Assembly: GCF_029854215.1 (NCBI RefSeq)
Contig: NZ_CP122961.1
Coordinates: forward strand, 3,286,001 to 3,350,000
Direction of reading: 5' to 3'
DNA: 64,000 bases
Source of the DNA: Halomonas alkaliantarctica
GTDB lineage: Bacteria > Pseudomonadota > Gammaproteobacteria > Pseudomonadales > Halomonadaceae
The position numbers and the translations under genes are program-made. The notes under the pieces were generated by a model. That model was not told where the DNA came from. It worked only from the letters and a program-made list of their open reading frames with translations, and made no database searches. Positions 34,444 to 44,650 of the stretch are shown here, one piece after another; the stretch's first letter is position 1, and the number at the start of each line of letters is the position of its first letter.

Positions 34444-37400
34444 ATGTTTCACGGCGGGCTACTGGTAGCGGTTTCGTTACTCTATATTGCCGTTCTATTC
34501 GGCATCGCTTGGTATGGTGACCGCCGCGCGCGTACCCACGGCGCCACCCGCCGACGTCCGATCATCTATAGCCTGGCGCTGGCAATCTACTGCACCTCGT
34601 GGACGTTTTACGGCGCGGTTGGCCAGGCAGCTACTGCGGGCTGGTCGTTTGCAAGCATCTTCGTCGGGCCGATTTTGACGTTTTTGTTGTTCTGGCCGGT
34701 GCTGGCCAAGATGATTCGCGTTGCCAAGCATCAGAACGTCACCTCAATTGCCGATTTTATTGCCTCCCGTTACGGTAAAACCCAGTCGCTGGCTGCCTTT
34801 GCCAGTCTGGTCGCCCTGGTCGGCACCCTGCCCTACATTGCCCTGCAGCTAAAAGCAGTTTCCACTACTTTTAGCGTTCTTACCGATGCCACCGATGTGA
34901 CCCATACGCCGCTGTTTGGCGATACGGCCTTCTATGTGGCTATTGTGATGGCGATTTTCGCGATTCTATTTGGCACACGCCACACCGATGCCACAGAACA
35001 CCACGAAGGGTTAATTCACGCCGTAGCTTTTGAATCGTTAGTCAAGCTGCTCGCCTTCGTGGTGCTTGGCGTCTTTGTTACCTGGGGTATGTTCGATGGC
35101 CTGGGTGAGCTGATGGGGCATGCCGAAAGTCAGCTCGAACTCCAGCGCCAATTGGCCAATCAAGATTTTGGCCAGAGCTTCTGGGCACAAACGCTGCTCG
35201 CCATGCTGGCGATTCTGTGTCTACCTCGCCAGTTCCACGTGGCGGTGGTGGAGAACATTCACCCTGACGATGCCACGAAAGCGCGCTGGTTATTTCCACT
35301 CTACCTGCTGGCCATTGCCTTTTTCGTGGTGCCATTGGCCGCCGCTGGCTTGCTGCTGTTTTCCGAAAGCGGCGTAGAGCCCGACACCTACGTACTGGCA
35401 CTTTCCATGGCCTCGGGCCACCAGTGGTTAACGCTACTCACCTTTATCGGTGGTTTCTCGGCGGCCACGGGCATGGTAATTGTCGCCGCCGTGGCGGTGT
35501 CGATCATGATCTCCAACGAAATCGTTATTCCTGCGCTGTTCCGACTACGCTGGTTTGATACCAAGGCGCGGGATTATGGTCGCTTGGTGCTGCGCGCGCG
35601 GCGTTTAACGATTGTCGCCGTACTGGCCATGGCTTATGGCTTCTATCAGCTGATTGCTGAATTTACCTCGCTGGCCTCGATTGGCATGCTCTCGTTTGCT
35701 GCCGCCGCCCAATTTGCCCCCGCAGTGATTGGCGGGCTCTACTGGAAGCGCGGTAACCGGCTTGGGGTCATCGTCGGCATGAATGCGGGCTTCGCCATCT
35801 GGGCCTATAGCCTGCTAATGCCCGCGATGATCAATGCGGGCGTGCTTCCAACCGCTTGGCTTGACGGCGGCCCATTGGGGCTTAATTGGCTATCACCTAC
35901 GACGCTGTTCGGCCTCAATTTGGGTGACAGCTTTACCCACGGCGTGATGCTATCCCTCGGGGTTAACCTGTTCTGCTACATTTTCGTTTCCCAGGTGACC
36001 TCGCAGCGAGTGGTTGAGCGTATTCAGGCCTCGCTATTTGTGGACAGCGTGGAGACACGTCAAACCTCGGTGAACCGCCCCTGGACCGGCGCGACCACCG
36101 TCGGCGATTTAAAAGTCCTCTGCGAGCGCTTTCTCGGTGCGGGTCAGGTAGATCGTGCCTTTGAAGACTACGCTCGCCGAGTGGGTAAGCCGCTGGACGA
36201 CGGCACTCGTGCCTCAATCGATATTATTCAGTTCACCGAACGCTTTCTGGCCTCGGTGCTGGGCGCTTCATCAGCACGCATCGTGGTTAATTCGGCGCTT
36301 CAGGGGCGCGGTATCGGCATCTCAGATGTGATTTCGATTGTCGATGAAGCCTCACAGGTGCTGGAGTTCAACCGCGCGTTGCTCCAGGCCACCATCGAGA
36401 ATATCAATCAGGGCATCAGCGTGGTCGACCAGAACCTGCGCCTGGTGGTTTGGAACCAGCGCTATCTGGAGCTTTTCCGCTTCCCTGACCACCTGATCCG
36501 CGTTGGTGCACCGATAGACCGTATCTTCCGCTACAACGCCCACAACGGTGAGTATGGCCCGGGTGATCCGGAAGAGCATGTCCAGCTACTGCTCGACAAC
36601 ATTCGCGAAGGCCAACCCCACCGCTACGTGCGCTATCGCCAGGATGGCAGCGTGCTGGAAGTTCAGGGTAACCCCATGCCCGGCGGCGGCTTTGTGTATA
36701 CTTATCAGGATATTACCCAGCAAAAGCGGATCGAAGAGGCGCTGATTCGCTCGGAAAACAATATCCGTATTTATACCGACAATGTGCCCGCGTTGATTGC
36801 CTACTTCGACAAAGAGTGCCGTTACCTATTTACCAACCGCGCCTACGAGCAGGCGTTCAACATTGACCGCAATGCCGTCATTGGTCGCCGCTTTGAAGAT
36901 GTGCTGCAAATCAAGCAGGCGGAAGAGCGTGCGCCATGGGTCGCGCGCGCCTTGAAAGGCGAACGGGTGAGTTTTGAGGTTTCACTACGGGTGAATGGGG
37001 CCATGCGCTATATGCTGGTCACTTACACGCCGCACTTTGGCGACAGTCAGGCGATCCTGGGCTTTTTTGCACTTTATCAGGATATTACCGAACGCCGTCA
37101 GGCCGAGATTGCCCTTAAAGAGACCAACGAAACGCTGGAGGAGCGCGTGCGCGAACGCACCCAGGCGCTCTCTGAAGCCAACGCGGCATTGCGCCAGGAG
37201 AACCGGGTACGCGCCGAGGCGGAGCTCGCCCTGCGCCAGGCTAAGCAGCTCGCGGAAGATGCTAACGCGTCTAAGACTCGCTTTTTGGCCGCGGCGAGCC
37301 ACGACTTACTGCAGCCGCTTAACGCGGCACGGCTATTTACCTCCGCGCTAATGCAAAACGTGACCACCACCGATACCCAACGCATCGTTGGCCATATCGA

Positions 37401-38385
37401 TAACTCGCTGCAAGCTGCCGAAGAGTTGCTCAGCACCCTGCTGGATATCTCCAAGCTGGACGCAGGCGCCTTAACGCCACGCCGCAGTCACTTTGCCCTA
37501 GCCGATATCTTCCGCCCCTTACGCGCCGAGTTTGAGGTCATGGCGGACGACCGCGGATTGGACTTAGAAGTCGTGACTACCCGGCTTTGGGTAGACTCAG
37601 ACCCCCAGATGCTGCGCCGTATCGTGCAGAATTTCTTGTCTAATGCCATTCGCTACACCCAAGAGGGGCGCGTACTGCTGGGCTGCCGCCGCCAAAACGG
37701 CTGGCTCTCTATTGAAGTGTGGGACAGCGGCCCCGGCATTCCCGAATCTAAATTGAGCGAGATTTTTCAGGAATTCCGCCGCCTGGATCAGGTCTCCCGC
37801 CACAAAGAGAGTGAGAAAGGCCTAGGGCTGGGGCTCTCCATTGCCGACCGTATGAGCCGGGTGCTGGATCACCCCATCAAAGTGCGCTCGACGGTAGGCA
37901 AAGGCGCCGTTTTCTCGGTTAACGTGCCGATTGTGGCTGCCCACGAAGCCAGTAGTAACGAGCTTGAGCCACACGCCCGACGCGGCAGCCATAAGCTTAG
38001 CGGTACACGGATTGTATGTATCGACAATGAGACGCTGATTCTGGAAGGCATGACCGCCATGCTTAGCGGCTGGGGCTGCGAGGTGTTTACCGCCACCAGT
38101 ATCGGTGGGGCCAAATCGATCCTACGCAATATGGATGGCGACCCTGACGCTATTCTGGCGGACTACCACCTGGATAACGAAGTCACGGGGTTAATGGCGT
38201 TAGAAGCGCTTAGCGAGCGTTTTGAGGGGGCGGTACCGGGAATCGTGATTACCGCTGACCGTACCGAAGCGGTGGCCGAAGAGATCAAACGGTCAGGCTA
38301 TCAACTGCTGCTGAAGCCCGTCAAACCGGCGGCACTGCGTGCGCTATTGACGCGCACGCTGCAGGCCAATCGCGCGGCGCGTTAA
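34444..38385 (+). CDS. crbS: CrbS-like hybrid sensor kinase fused to an SSF transporter domain
   Basis: 1313 residues after GGGGAGAAAGG. Order: SSF-type transporter domain with about 13 helices (1-525), a linker, two PAS domains (about 650-765 and 770-886), a predicted coiled coil, HisKA with phospho-acceptor H953 (AAASHDLLQPL), HATPase (about 1060-1165, NFLSNAIRYT and GLGLGLSIADRM), and a C-terminal receiver with D1240 (ILADYHLDN). This architecture is that of CrbS, which with CrbR controls acs and the acetate switch in Vibrio and Pseudomonas. It probably senses transported acetate or its flux. The next gene on the other strand is its partner. Confidence 0.92.
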   Translation: MFHGGLLVAVSLLYIAVLFGIAWYGDRRARTHGATRRRPIIYSLALAIYCTSWTFYGAVGQAATAGWSFASIFVGPILTFLLFWPVLAKMIRVAKHQNVTSIADFIASRYGKTQSLAAFASLVALVGTLPYIALQLKAVSTTFSVLTDATDVTHTPLFGDTAFYVAIVMAIFAILFGTRHTDATEHHEGLIHAVAFESLVKLLAFVVLGVFVTWGMFDGLGELMGHAESQLELQRQLANQDFGQSFWAQTLLAMLAILCLPRQFHVAVVENIHPDDATKARWLFPLYLLAIAFFVVPLAAAGLLLFSESGVEPDTYVLALSMASGHQWLTLLTFIGGFSAATGMVIVAAVAVSIMISNEIVIPALFRLRWFDTKARDYGRLVLRARRLTIVAVLAMAYGFYQLIAEFTSLASIGMLSFAAAAQFAPAVIGGLYWKRGNRLGVIVGMNAGFAIWAYSLLMPAMINAGVLPTAWLDGGPLGLNWLSPTTLFGLNLGDSFTHGVMLSLGVNLFCYIFVSQVTSQRVVERIQASLFVDSVETRQTSVNRPWTGATTVGDLKVLCERFLGAGQVDRAFEDYARRVGKPLDDGTRASIDIIQFTERFLASVLGASSARIVVNSALQGRGIGISDVISIVDEASQVLEFNRALLQATIENINQGISVVDQNLRLVVWNQRYLELFRFPDHLIRVGAPIDRIFRYNAHNGEYGPGDPEEHVQLLLDNIREGQPHRYVRYRQDGSVLEVQGNPMPGGGFVYTYQDITQQKRIEEALIRSENNIRIYTDNVPALIAYFDKECRYLFTNRAYEQAFNIDRNAVIGRRFEDVLQIKQAEERAPWVARALKGERVSFEVSLRVNGAMRYMLVTYTPHFGDSQAILGFFALYQDITERRQAEIALKETNETLEERVRERTQALSEANAALRQENRVRAEAELALRQAKQLAEDANASKTRFLAAASHDLLQPLNAARLFTSALMQNVTTTDTQRIVGHIDNSLQAAEELLSTLLDISKLDAGALTPRRSHFALADIFRPLRAEFEVMADDRGLDLEVVTTRLWVDSDPQMLRRIVQNFLSNAIRYTQEGRVLLGCRRQNGWLSIEVWDSGPGIPESKLSEIFQEFRRLDQVSRHKESEKGLGLGLSIADRMSRVLDHPIKVRSTVGKGAVFSVNVPIVAAHEASSNELEPHARRGSHKLSGTRIVCIDNETLILEGMTAMLSGWGCEVFTATSIGGAKSILRNMDGDPDAILADYHLDNEVTGLMALEALSERFEGAVPGIVITADRTEAVAEEIKRSGYQLLLKPVKPAALRALLTRTLQANRAAR

Positions 38386-38394
38386 ACGCGCCGC
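38374..38394. terminator. GC-rich hairpin between convergent crbS and crbR
   Basis: Perfect inverted repeat GCGGCGCGTT-A-AACGCGCCGC that includes the crbS stop codon TAA (38383-38385). It lies in the 26-base gap with crbR. There is no strong T tract, so termination is possible but not certain. Confidence 0.45.
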
Positions 38395-38411
38395 GGTTCA
38401 TTTAGTGGTGC

Positions 38412-39074
38412 TTAGGAAACGACTTTTGGTGGCTCTACTTCAAGTTTCTGAGCTGCGATAACCGCTTGGGTACGCGAGTGCACGCCCAGCTTACGTAGAA
38501 TCGCCGTAACGTGGGCCTTGATGGTCGCTTCAGAAACGCTCAATTCATAAGCGATCTGTTTGTTCAGCAGACCTTCGGTCAGCATATTCAGCACGCGAAA
38601 CTGCTGGGGCGTTAATGAAGCGATCGCCTCGGCAAAGCGCGACTCCTCTTCACTGGTCTCTTCCAGCACGTTGGCTAATGCCTCAGGCAGCCACACTTCG
38701 CCCTGCAGAATTTCGCCGACGGCCTCGGCAATCAGCTGCAGTGAGGACGATTTAGGGATAAAACCCGACGCGCCGTAGTCAATAGCACGACGCACCACAT
38801 AGGGTTCATCACTGCCAGACACTACTGCGACGGGTATATCAGGCATCTGACCACGCAGTTGGATCAAACCTGAGAAGCCGTGGGCTCCCGGCATGTGCAG
38901 ATCCAGCAGAATCAAATCGGCATCTGGGTGGCGATTCACCACGTCGGTGGTGGCTTCCATGGTATCCGCTTCGACAATTTCCGCCTGGGGGGCCAACTGG
39001 CGTAACGCTTGGGTCAGCGCTGCACGAAACAGCGGGTGATCGTCAGCGACGATAAACTTATGAGCTACTGCCAT
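38412..39074 (-). CDS. crbR: CrbR-like LuxR/FixJ-family response regulator
   Basis: 220 residues after GGAGGAATATCC. Receiver domain (1-125) with phospho-acceptor Asp in ILLDLHMPG and a KSSS lysine region, then a LuxR-type helix-turn-helix (about 150-210, LTPQQFRVLNMLTEGLLNKQIAYEL... TIKAHVTAIL). CrbR activates acs in response to CrbS in other gammaproteobacteria. It converges with crbS and lies next to acs, which it is expected to control. Confidence 0.92.
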   Translation of the reverse strand: MAVAHKFIVADDHPLFRAALTQALRQLAPQAEIVEADTMEATTDVVNRHPDADLILLDLHMPGAHGFSGLIQLRGQMPDIPVAVVSGSDEPYVVRRAIDYGASGFIPKSSSLQLIAEAVGEILQGEVWLPEALANVLEETSEEESRFAEAIASLTPQQFRVLNMLTEGLLNKQIAYELSVSEATIKAHVTAILRKLGVHSRTQAVIAAQKLEVEPPKVVS

Positions 39075-39221
39075 GGATATTCCTCCGGTTCCTCGAGCAG
39101 CGGGGTTGTCTGCCGCCGCGACGCTAGGCTCTTACGGTTGTGAAGCATGGTACCCCATGGGCTTCATCATGCCCAAGCATCACATGCACAATTTATAATA
39201 GATCGTTCATACAAGTGAAAC

Positions 39222-39263
39222 GCGTATCTATAAACGCATATCTATAAACCCATATATATAAAC
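39222..39263. repeat. Three 14-base tandem repeats upstream of crbR
   Basis: GCGTATCTATAAAC, GCATATCTATAAAC and CCATATATATAAAC occur head to tail. They are AT-rich and located 150 bases upstream of the crbR start (minus strand), where they could be an UP element or a protein-binding array. Confidence 0.75.
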
Positions 39264-39268
39264 ACAAT

Positions 39269-39299
39269 CGTGCCGACCTACTCAGGTCGGCACGGTTTT
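39269..39299 (-). terminator. Rho-independent terminator after acs
   Basis: CGTGCCGACCT / AGGTCGGCACG stem with loop ACTC; the stop of acs lies 57 bases away on the minus strand. The T run is stronger on the plus strand, so it may act in both directions. Confidence 0.7.
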
Positions 39300-39350
39300 G
39301 AGTCGGCAAACAAGCTTTATTGGGCTAAATAGCCTAAAGCGTTGTCGCCA

Positions 39351-41300
39351 TTATTGGTTGGCGCGATGCTCAATCAGCTCATCGACCACCGAAGGATCGG
39401 CCAGCGTACTGGTATCGCCCAAGCCATCACACTCGTTGGCGGCAATCTTGCGCAGGATACGGCGCATGATTTTACCCGAGCGGGTTTTCGGCAAACCTGG
39501 CGCCCACTGGATGACATCGGGTGAAGCAATCGGGCCGATATCCTTGCGCACCCACTGGGTCAGCTCTTTTTTGAGTTCGTCTGTCGCCTCGATACCATCA
39601 TTCAGGGTGACATAGATATAGATGCCTTGTCCCTTAATATCGTGAGGGAAGCCAACCACGGCTGCTTCCGCAACGGCGCTATGTGCTACCAGAGAGGACT
39701 CAATCTCTGCGGTGCCCATGCGGTGACCAGACACGTTCAGAACATCATCCACACGACCCGTGATCCAGTAGTAGCCATCCTCATCGCGGCGACAACCGTC
39801 ACCCGTGAAGTACATACCGTCGTAGGTCGAGAAGTAGGTCTGGACATAGCGCTCGTGGTCACCCCAAATTGAGCGCGCCTGACCCGGCCAGGCGTCAAGA
39901 ATCACCAGATTACCTTCAGTAGCGCCTTCCAGTTTATTCCCTTCGTTATCGACCAGCGCGGGCTTCACGCCGAAGAACGGTACGGTCGCAGAACCAGGTT
40001 TAAGCGGCGTAGCACCCGGTAGCGGCGCAATCATGATGCCGCCGGTTTCGGTTTGCCACCAGGTATCCACGATCGGGCAATTTTCGTTGCCGATAACGCG
40101 GTAGAACCACTCCCAGGCTTCCGGGTTAATCGGTTCACCCACTGAGCCCAACAGACGCAGACTATCGCGCTTGCTAGAGTCCATAACATTGTCGCCATGG
40201 GCCATCAGAGCACGCACTGCGGTGGGCGCAGTATAGAGAATGTTGACGTTGTGCTTATCAACGATCTCCCCCAAACGGCCATGGCTGGGATAGCTGGGGA
40301 CGCCCTCAAACATCAGGGTAGTTGCACCATTGGCCAAGGGGCCATAAACGATATAACTATGGCCAGTGACCCAGCCAACGTCTGCGGTGCACCAGTAAAT
40401 TTCGCCCTCTTGATAGTCAAACACGTACTGGTGGGTCATGGCGGCATAGGTCAAGTAGCCGCCGGTGGTGTGTTTCAAGCCTTTAGGCGCACCGGTAGAA
40501 CCCGAGGTGTAGAGAATAAACAGCGGGTCTTCGGCGCCCATGGCTTCTGGTTCACACTCGCTGGACTGCTTGTCGACCAGCTCGTCAAACCAGACATCGC
40601 GGCCCTCTTTCCAATCAATCTCACCTCCGGTGCGCTTCACTACAAGGACGTTTTTGCACACATCGGTGCCGTCACGGGTCAGCGCGGCGTCCACGTTCTC
40701 CTTAAGCGGCACATGCTTGCCGCCGCGCACCGACTCATCGGCGGTAATCACCAGTTTGGAGTCGGCGCCAATCACCCGCTGGGCAACGGCGTCCGGCGAG
40801 AAGCCGCCAAAGACAACCGAGTGAACGGCCCCAATGCGCGAACAGGCAAGCATCGCCATGGCCGCTTCGGGAATCATCGGCATATACAGCGTGACGGTAT
40901 CGCCTTTACCGATGCCCAGCTCTTTCAGCGCGTTAGCCAGCTGATTCGTACGGGCATAGAGTTCGCGATAGGTAATATGCTTGGACTCATCGGGGTTGTC
41001 GCCTTCCCAGATGATCGCCGTTTGATCACCACGCTTATCCAGATGGCGGTCAAGGCAGTTGGCGCTGACGTTCAGCAGGCCATCTTCAAACCAACGAATA
41101 TCGACATTGTCACGCGCAAAGGAGGTATTTTTGATTTTGCTGGGCGCTTTGATCCAGTCGAGCCGCTTGGCTTGTTCAGCCCAGAAGCCTTCCGGGTCGT
41201 CTATCGACTGCTGATACATGGCCTCATATTTGGCTTTATCGGCCCAGGCATTGGCGGCGAAATCGTCGCGCACCGGATAGACGTTCTGTTGATCGCTCAT
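39351..41300 (-). CDS. acs: Acetyl-CoA synthetase Acs
   Basis: 649 residues from ATG 41300 with AGAGG upstream; a longer frame to 41390 lacks a site. AMP-forming acetate:CoA ligase of the adenylate-forming family. Visible are the P-loop-like [22 protein letters not shown] (substrate and AMP binding) and the C-terminal lysine K610 in [12 protein letters not shown], the site acetylated in E. coli and Salmonella Acs (K609). It turns acetate into acetyl-CoA at the expense of ATP to AMP and PPi. It is the likely target gene of CrbR in this cluster. Confidence 0.97.
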   Translation of the reverse strand: MSDQQNVYPVRDDFAANAWADKAKYEAMYQQSIDDPEGFWAEQAKRLDWIKAPSKIKNTSFARDNVDIRWFEDGLLNVSANCLDRHLDKRGDQTAIIWEGDNPDESKHITYRELYARTNQLANALKELGIGKGDTVTLYMPMIPEAAMAMLACSRIGAVHSVVFGGFSPDAVAQRVIGADSKLVITADESVRGGKHVPLKENVDAALTRDGTDVCKNVLVVKRTGGEIDWKEGRDVWFDELVDKQSSECEPEAMGAEDPLFILYTSGSTGAPKGLKHTTGGYLTYAAMTHQYVFDYQEGEIYWCTADVGWVTGHSYIVYGPLANGATTLMFEGVPSYPSHGRLGEIVDKHNVNILYTAPTAVRALMAHGDNVMDSSKRDSLRLLGSVGEPINPEAWEWFYRVIGNENCPIVDTWWQTETGGIMIAPLPGATPLKPGSATVPFFGVKPALVDNEGNKLEGATEGNLVILDAWPGQARSIWGDHERYVQTYFSTYDGMYFTGDGCRRDEDGYYWITGRVDDVLNVSGHRMGTAEIESSLVAHSAVAEAAVVGFPHDIKGQGIYIYVTLNDGIEATDELKKELTQWVRKDIGPIASPDVIQWAPGLPKTRSGKIMRRILRKIAANECDGLGDTSTLADPSVVDELIEHRANQ

Positions 41301-41484
41301 AAAATTGCCTCTGTCCGTGAAAATGCACTCTCTAAGAAACTGTAGTCGATACGATGATTTATGGGGCTTATTGGGCGTATCGACTGCCATTAATGTTCCC
41401 CTAGCATAAACCTCCTCGCGCGGGCTTCCCTTTAGACATTGGTATTATCATTTTTTATTTAAAAAACAGACATTTATAAACGAA

Positions 41485-42033
41485 TCACAAATCAACTTCC
41501 GGCCTGTAGACCAATGTCTTAGCACAGTGTCGACAACGGTAATGACGCCCGTTTACCACTAAAGCATGACGTCTCGGGGTAAATTGATGAAACCGGCAAT
41601 CGCACTGGTAACGATAAGGTGCGGACTGCGCCTGCTTAATATCAAATCGATGGGTCACACTAGGAACTAAGCCGAAGAGGTCGCGCATCACCGTTTTCCA
41701 CTCGCGGCCGTGGGGTTTTAAACGCGGGCCGTTGTCCAAATGAAACACCAGCCAGTGAGCCATTTCGTGGGGGATCACCTCATCAAAAAACGCCGTCCGG
41801 TTCTCACTCAGCAGCACCGGGTTCAAGCGTAACCCGCCGTGACCAAGATGCGCCTGTCCAGCCGAAGCACCGCGCAGGTTAAACCACACCTTTGGTGCTG
41901 GCAGCGCCGGGCACACTTCACAGCAGCGCTGCCACGCTTGCTCAACGCGAGAACGCGCGGCCTGGTGCAACGCTGTTTCTGACATAGCTGCCAATTCAGT
42001 GGCAGGCCAAGGGGGCAGTGGTGACGTCTTCAT
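41485..42033 (-). CDS. sprT: SprT-like metalloprotease domain protein
   Basis: 182 residues if ATG 42033 is used; no candidate start (42033, 41985 or upstream) has a good ribosome binding site, so the N-terminus is uncertain. The HEMAHWLVFHL motif supplies the zinc-binding HExxH, and the C-terminus has four Cys in CDCRFHQFT... CRHCAKTL, a zinc ribbon. This matches bacterial SprT. The E. coli function is not well defined. Divergent from the YecA-like gene, whose start lies 65 bases away. Confidence 0.85.
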   Translation of the reverse strand: MKTSPLPPWPATELAAMSETALHQAARSRVEQAWQRCCEVCPALPAPKVWFNLRGASAGQAHLGHGGLRLNPVLLSENRTAFFDEVIPHEMAHWLVFHLDNGPRLKPHGREWKTVMRDLFGLVPSVTHRFDIKQAQSAPYRYQCDCRFHQFTPRRHALVVNGRHYRCRHCAKTLVYRPEVDL

Positions 42034-42097
42034 TAGTGATAAACTAACCGTTATAGATAACCATTGATGAACGATTTGTACTGACGAGGCTTTACTC

Positions 42098-42757
42098 ATG
42101 GCAGAGCGCAGTGACACGCCCGATACAACCACGCCACCACAGCCACTGCTCGAGGATGAGCAGTTGGATAGATTGGACGACTTCCTCGACTCTGATCAAG
42201 TGGACGAAGACGCCTTGGATCTGATCTCTGCTCATGGCTTTTTAGTGGCACTTGCCGTGGCCCCCAGCGAAGTGCCACCTACCCAGTGGCTGGCTGAGCT
42301 GTTTCAGGGTGAGCCACGCTACGTCGACGACACCGAGCGTGACGAGATTATCAGCCTGCTCACGCTACTGCGTGACAACGCGGTGGCGGTACTCGAGCAA
42401 GGCGGCTTGCCGGAACTGCCGTTTGAGCTAACCCTGGGGGGCGAACCCGCCGAAGAAACCCCCATTGGCGACTGGTGTGCGGGCTTTATGGAGGGCGTTT
42501 TCAGCGACGAAAGCGCTTGGTTCCAGGACGATGAAGAAGCCGCCGCCACTCTGCTCCTGCCGTTTATGCTGCTTTCTGGGCTATTCGACGATGAGCCGGA
42601 CATGGCCGAACTGGCTAAGGATCAAGCGCGTCAGGAGTCTCTCGTGGTGCAACTGCCAGAGCTCGTTCTGGACCTTTACCTGCATTACCGCGTGCCGCCG
42701 GAAACCCCCAAACCCAAGCCACGCAAGAAAACGCCCGCAAAGGGTAAGAAACGCTAG
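42098..42757 (+). CDS. YecA/YgfB (UPF0149) family protein
   Basis: 219 residues. Acidic helical protein with the UPF0149 pattern GWLAELFQGEP-like PPTQWLAELF, GDWCAGFMEGVF and LMLLSGLFDDEP, as in YgfB/YecA proteins. The C-terminus is very basic (KPKPRKKTPAKGKKR) and lacks the SEC-C metal-binding Cys motif of longer YecA proteins. Function not established. Confidence 0.85.
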   Translation: MAERSDTPDTTTPPQPLLEDEQLDRLDDFLDSDQVDEDALDLISAHGFLVALAVAPSEVPPTQWLAELFQGEPRYVDDTERDEIISLLTLLRDNAVAVLEQGGLPELPFELTLGGEPAEETPIGDWCAGFMEGVFSDESAWFQDDEEAAATLLLPFMLLSGLFDDEPDMAELAKDQARQESLVVQLPELVLDLYLHYRVPPETPKPKPRKKTPAKGKKR

Positions 42758-42772
42758 TGCTATCAGTAGCCC

Positions 42773-43894
42773 TCATTTGAGCCGCGTGATGATTCCATCC
42801 AATAATCCATAGATCCACTCTTTGGCGCGCTGCCCCCAGGGGCGCGCCGCCCAGGCCGCTGCATCCACCTCCTGGCTAGCGGCAAAGTTGCGCTCAAATA
42901 GCTCGCGTACGTCAGCCGCTAGCTGTGGGTCCATCGCTTCTTGGTTTGCTTCTAGGTTCCAGTGCAAATTCCAGTGATCAAAGTTACACGAACCAATGCT
43001 TACCCACTCATCGGCAAGCACGAATTTGGCATGGATAAAGGTTGGCTGAAACTCATAAATACGCACGCCCGCTTTCAGCAACGAATGGTAGAAACGTTGG
43101 CCAGCAAAACGCACGCTGGGGTGGTCATGCTTTTCCCCAGGCAGCAGTAAGCGCACGTCGATCCCGCGCCGGGCGGCCCGAACCAAGCGCCGACGTAGCG
43201 CGAAGGTCGGCACAAAATAGGGGGTACACAGCCATAGCTGTTTTTGTGCATGATTAACCCGCTCATGCAGTGAATGGCGAATGGCCTGGTATCGATAGCC
43301 CCGTGCCGACATCGCTCGCCCAGGTACGCCATTCGCATGCGTTCGAGGTTCACGCCGATCAGGCAACGCCCCCGGGCTTTTATCGCCTTTCTCATTGCGG
43401 GTTAGCCGCGAGCTCCAAAGCCGGCGGAAAAGCTGCTCCCAGTCAGCCACCACTGGTCCATCAATACGCAGCGCAATCTCATACCAGGCACTGAGAAACT
43501 CATCGACCGCACCAAAGCCACCGGTAAACGCAAGCTCGCCGTCAATCACGACTATTTTGCGGTGATCGCGGCTTAAATTAAGTGCTAAGGAGTGAAAACC
43601 GATCGGGTTAAAAAAGCGCAGCATTACACCACCATCTCTTAACCGCTGACGATCCTCGTTGGAGAGACCCATCGAGCCATACCCATCCAGCAGCAAATAG
43701 ACACTGACGCCGCGCTGGACAGCATCAATAAGCGCATCACTGACTTGATCTGCAAGCTCTCCCGACTCCATCAAATAGAGCTCGATCAACACATAGTGAC
43801 GCGCACTATGTACTGCTTCAAACATGGCCGGCAGAAAGCGTGTGGCCTCTGGCAGCAGCGTAAATCGATTACCTTCTCGCCACGCGTTCTGCAT
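42773..43894 (-). CDS. Phospholipase D-family phosphatidyltransferase, cardiolipin synthase B-like
   Basis: 373 residues after AAGGAG. Two HKD motifs, H111/K113/D118 (HRKIVVIDG) and H288/K290/D295 (HAKFVLAD), make the two-domain PLD active site. No N-terminal membrane helices, which fits ClsB-type enzymes more than ClsA. ClsB-like proteins make cardiolipin or phosphatidylglycerol; substrate here is not proven. It converges with the YecA-like gene. Confidence 0.88.
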   Translation of the reverse strand: MQNAWREGNRFTLLPEATRFLPAMFEAVHSARHYVLIELYLMESGELADQVSDALIDAVQRGVSVYLLLDGYGSMGLSNEDRQRLRDGGVMLRFFNPIGFHSLALNLSRDHRKIVVIDGELAFTGGFGAVDEFLSAWYEIALRIDGPVVADWEQLFRRLWSSRLTRNEKGDKSPGALPDRREPRTHANGVPGRAMSARGYRYQAIRHSLHERVNHAQKQLWLCTPYFVPTFALRRRLVRAARRGIDVRLLLPGEKHDHPSVRFAGQRFYHSLLKAGVRIYEFQPTFIHAKFVLADEWVSIGSCNFDHWNLHWNLEANQEAMDPQLAADVRELFERNFAASQEVDAAAWAARPWGQRAKEWIYGLLDGIITRLK

Positions 43895-43930
43895 GGGTGC
43901 TCCTTGCGGTACTGCCGATAAGCGAGCCGA

Positions 43931-44650
43931 TTAGCGCACTAATGAGCGATGTACATATAAATCGTAGCGGCTGGTTTTACCCTCAAGGGTATGCTGCGGC
44001 GCTGGGCCCGCAATAGGCGGCGCCTTTCGGGGGCGCTTTACCACCACGCGATGAGTCGCCACGTCCAGCGCCGCTTCAAGCAGACGCGGAGCGTCGTCAT
44101 CATCACCCGCTAACTCACGAAACAGACGCATCTCTTTTTTTACCAAGGCCGATTTTTCACGGTGGGGAAACATCGGATCGAGATGAATTACCTGAGGCGC
44201 AAAATGAGCGCTGGCGACAAGCTCCACCAGTGATTGAGCCGCATCGCCATGGCGCAGCGTCATTCGGGCGGCAATGTCTGCCGTGTCGCTATGCCTGGCG
44301 GCGCGCGCCAGGCCATCGCCCAGCAGCGCCGCAATCGCCGCGACCCGCTCAATCAACAGCACCTGGGCACCTAGACTGGCCAGCACAAACGCATCGCGGC
44401 CTAGCCCTGCCGTTGCATCAACAATGCTGGGTGACATGCCCTTGGCTAGCCCACAAGCCTTTGCAACTAGCTGGCCACGCCCACCGCCAAAGCGTCGACG
44501 ATGGGCCGCTTTGCCCGCCACGAAATCAACGTTAAGCGGCTTACCGTAGCGTTTTTCATCACCGACCAGCACCAACCCTTCTTCGTCCTGCACCAAGCGA
44601 AGGCCGTCAGGCAGCACGATGCTTTCAACATCGCTCTTCGCAATGCTCAT
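43931..44650 (-). CDS. rsmJ: 16S rRNA m2G1516 methyltransferase RsmJ
   Basis: 239 residues from ATG 44650, overlapping the tsaB stop (ATGA). Class I methyltransferase with SAM loop [16 protein letters not shown] and catalytic [19 protein letters not shown], signatures of RsmJ (YhiQ). It methylates G1516 of 16S rRNA. Co-transcribed with tsaB. Confidence 0.94.
   Translation of the reverse strand: MSIAKSDVESIVLPDGLRLVQDEEGLVLVGDEKRYGKPLNVDFVAGKAAHRRRFGGGRGQLVAKACGLAKGMSPSIVDATAGLGRDAFVLASLGAQVLLIERVAAIAALLGDGLARAARHSDTADIAARMTLRHGDAAQSLVELVASAHFAPQVIHLDPMFPHREKSALVKKEMRLFRELAGDDDDAPRLLEAALDVATHRVVVKRPRKAPPIAGPAPQHTLEGKTSRYDLYVHRSLVR

Noticed and set aside
40197..41345. 382-codon open frame antisense to acs
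   Set aside because: It lies fully on the opposite strand of a clear acs gene with intact motifs, its translation shows no recognisable domain, and long antisense frames are expected in GC-rich genes.
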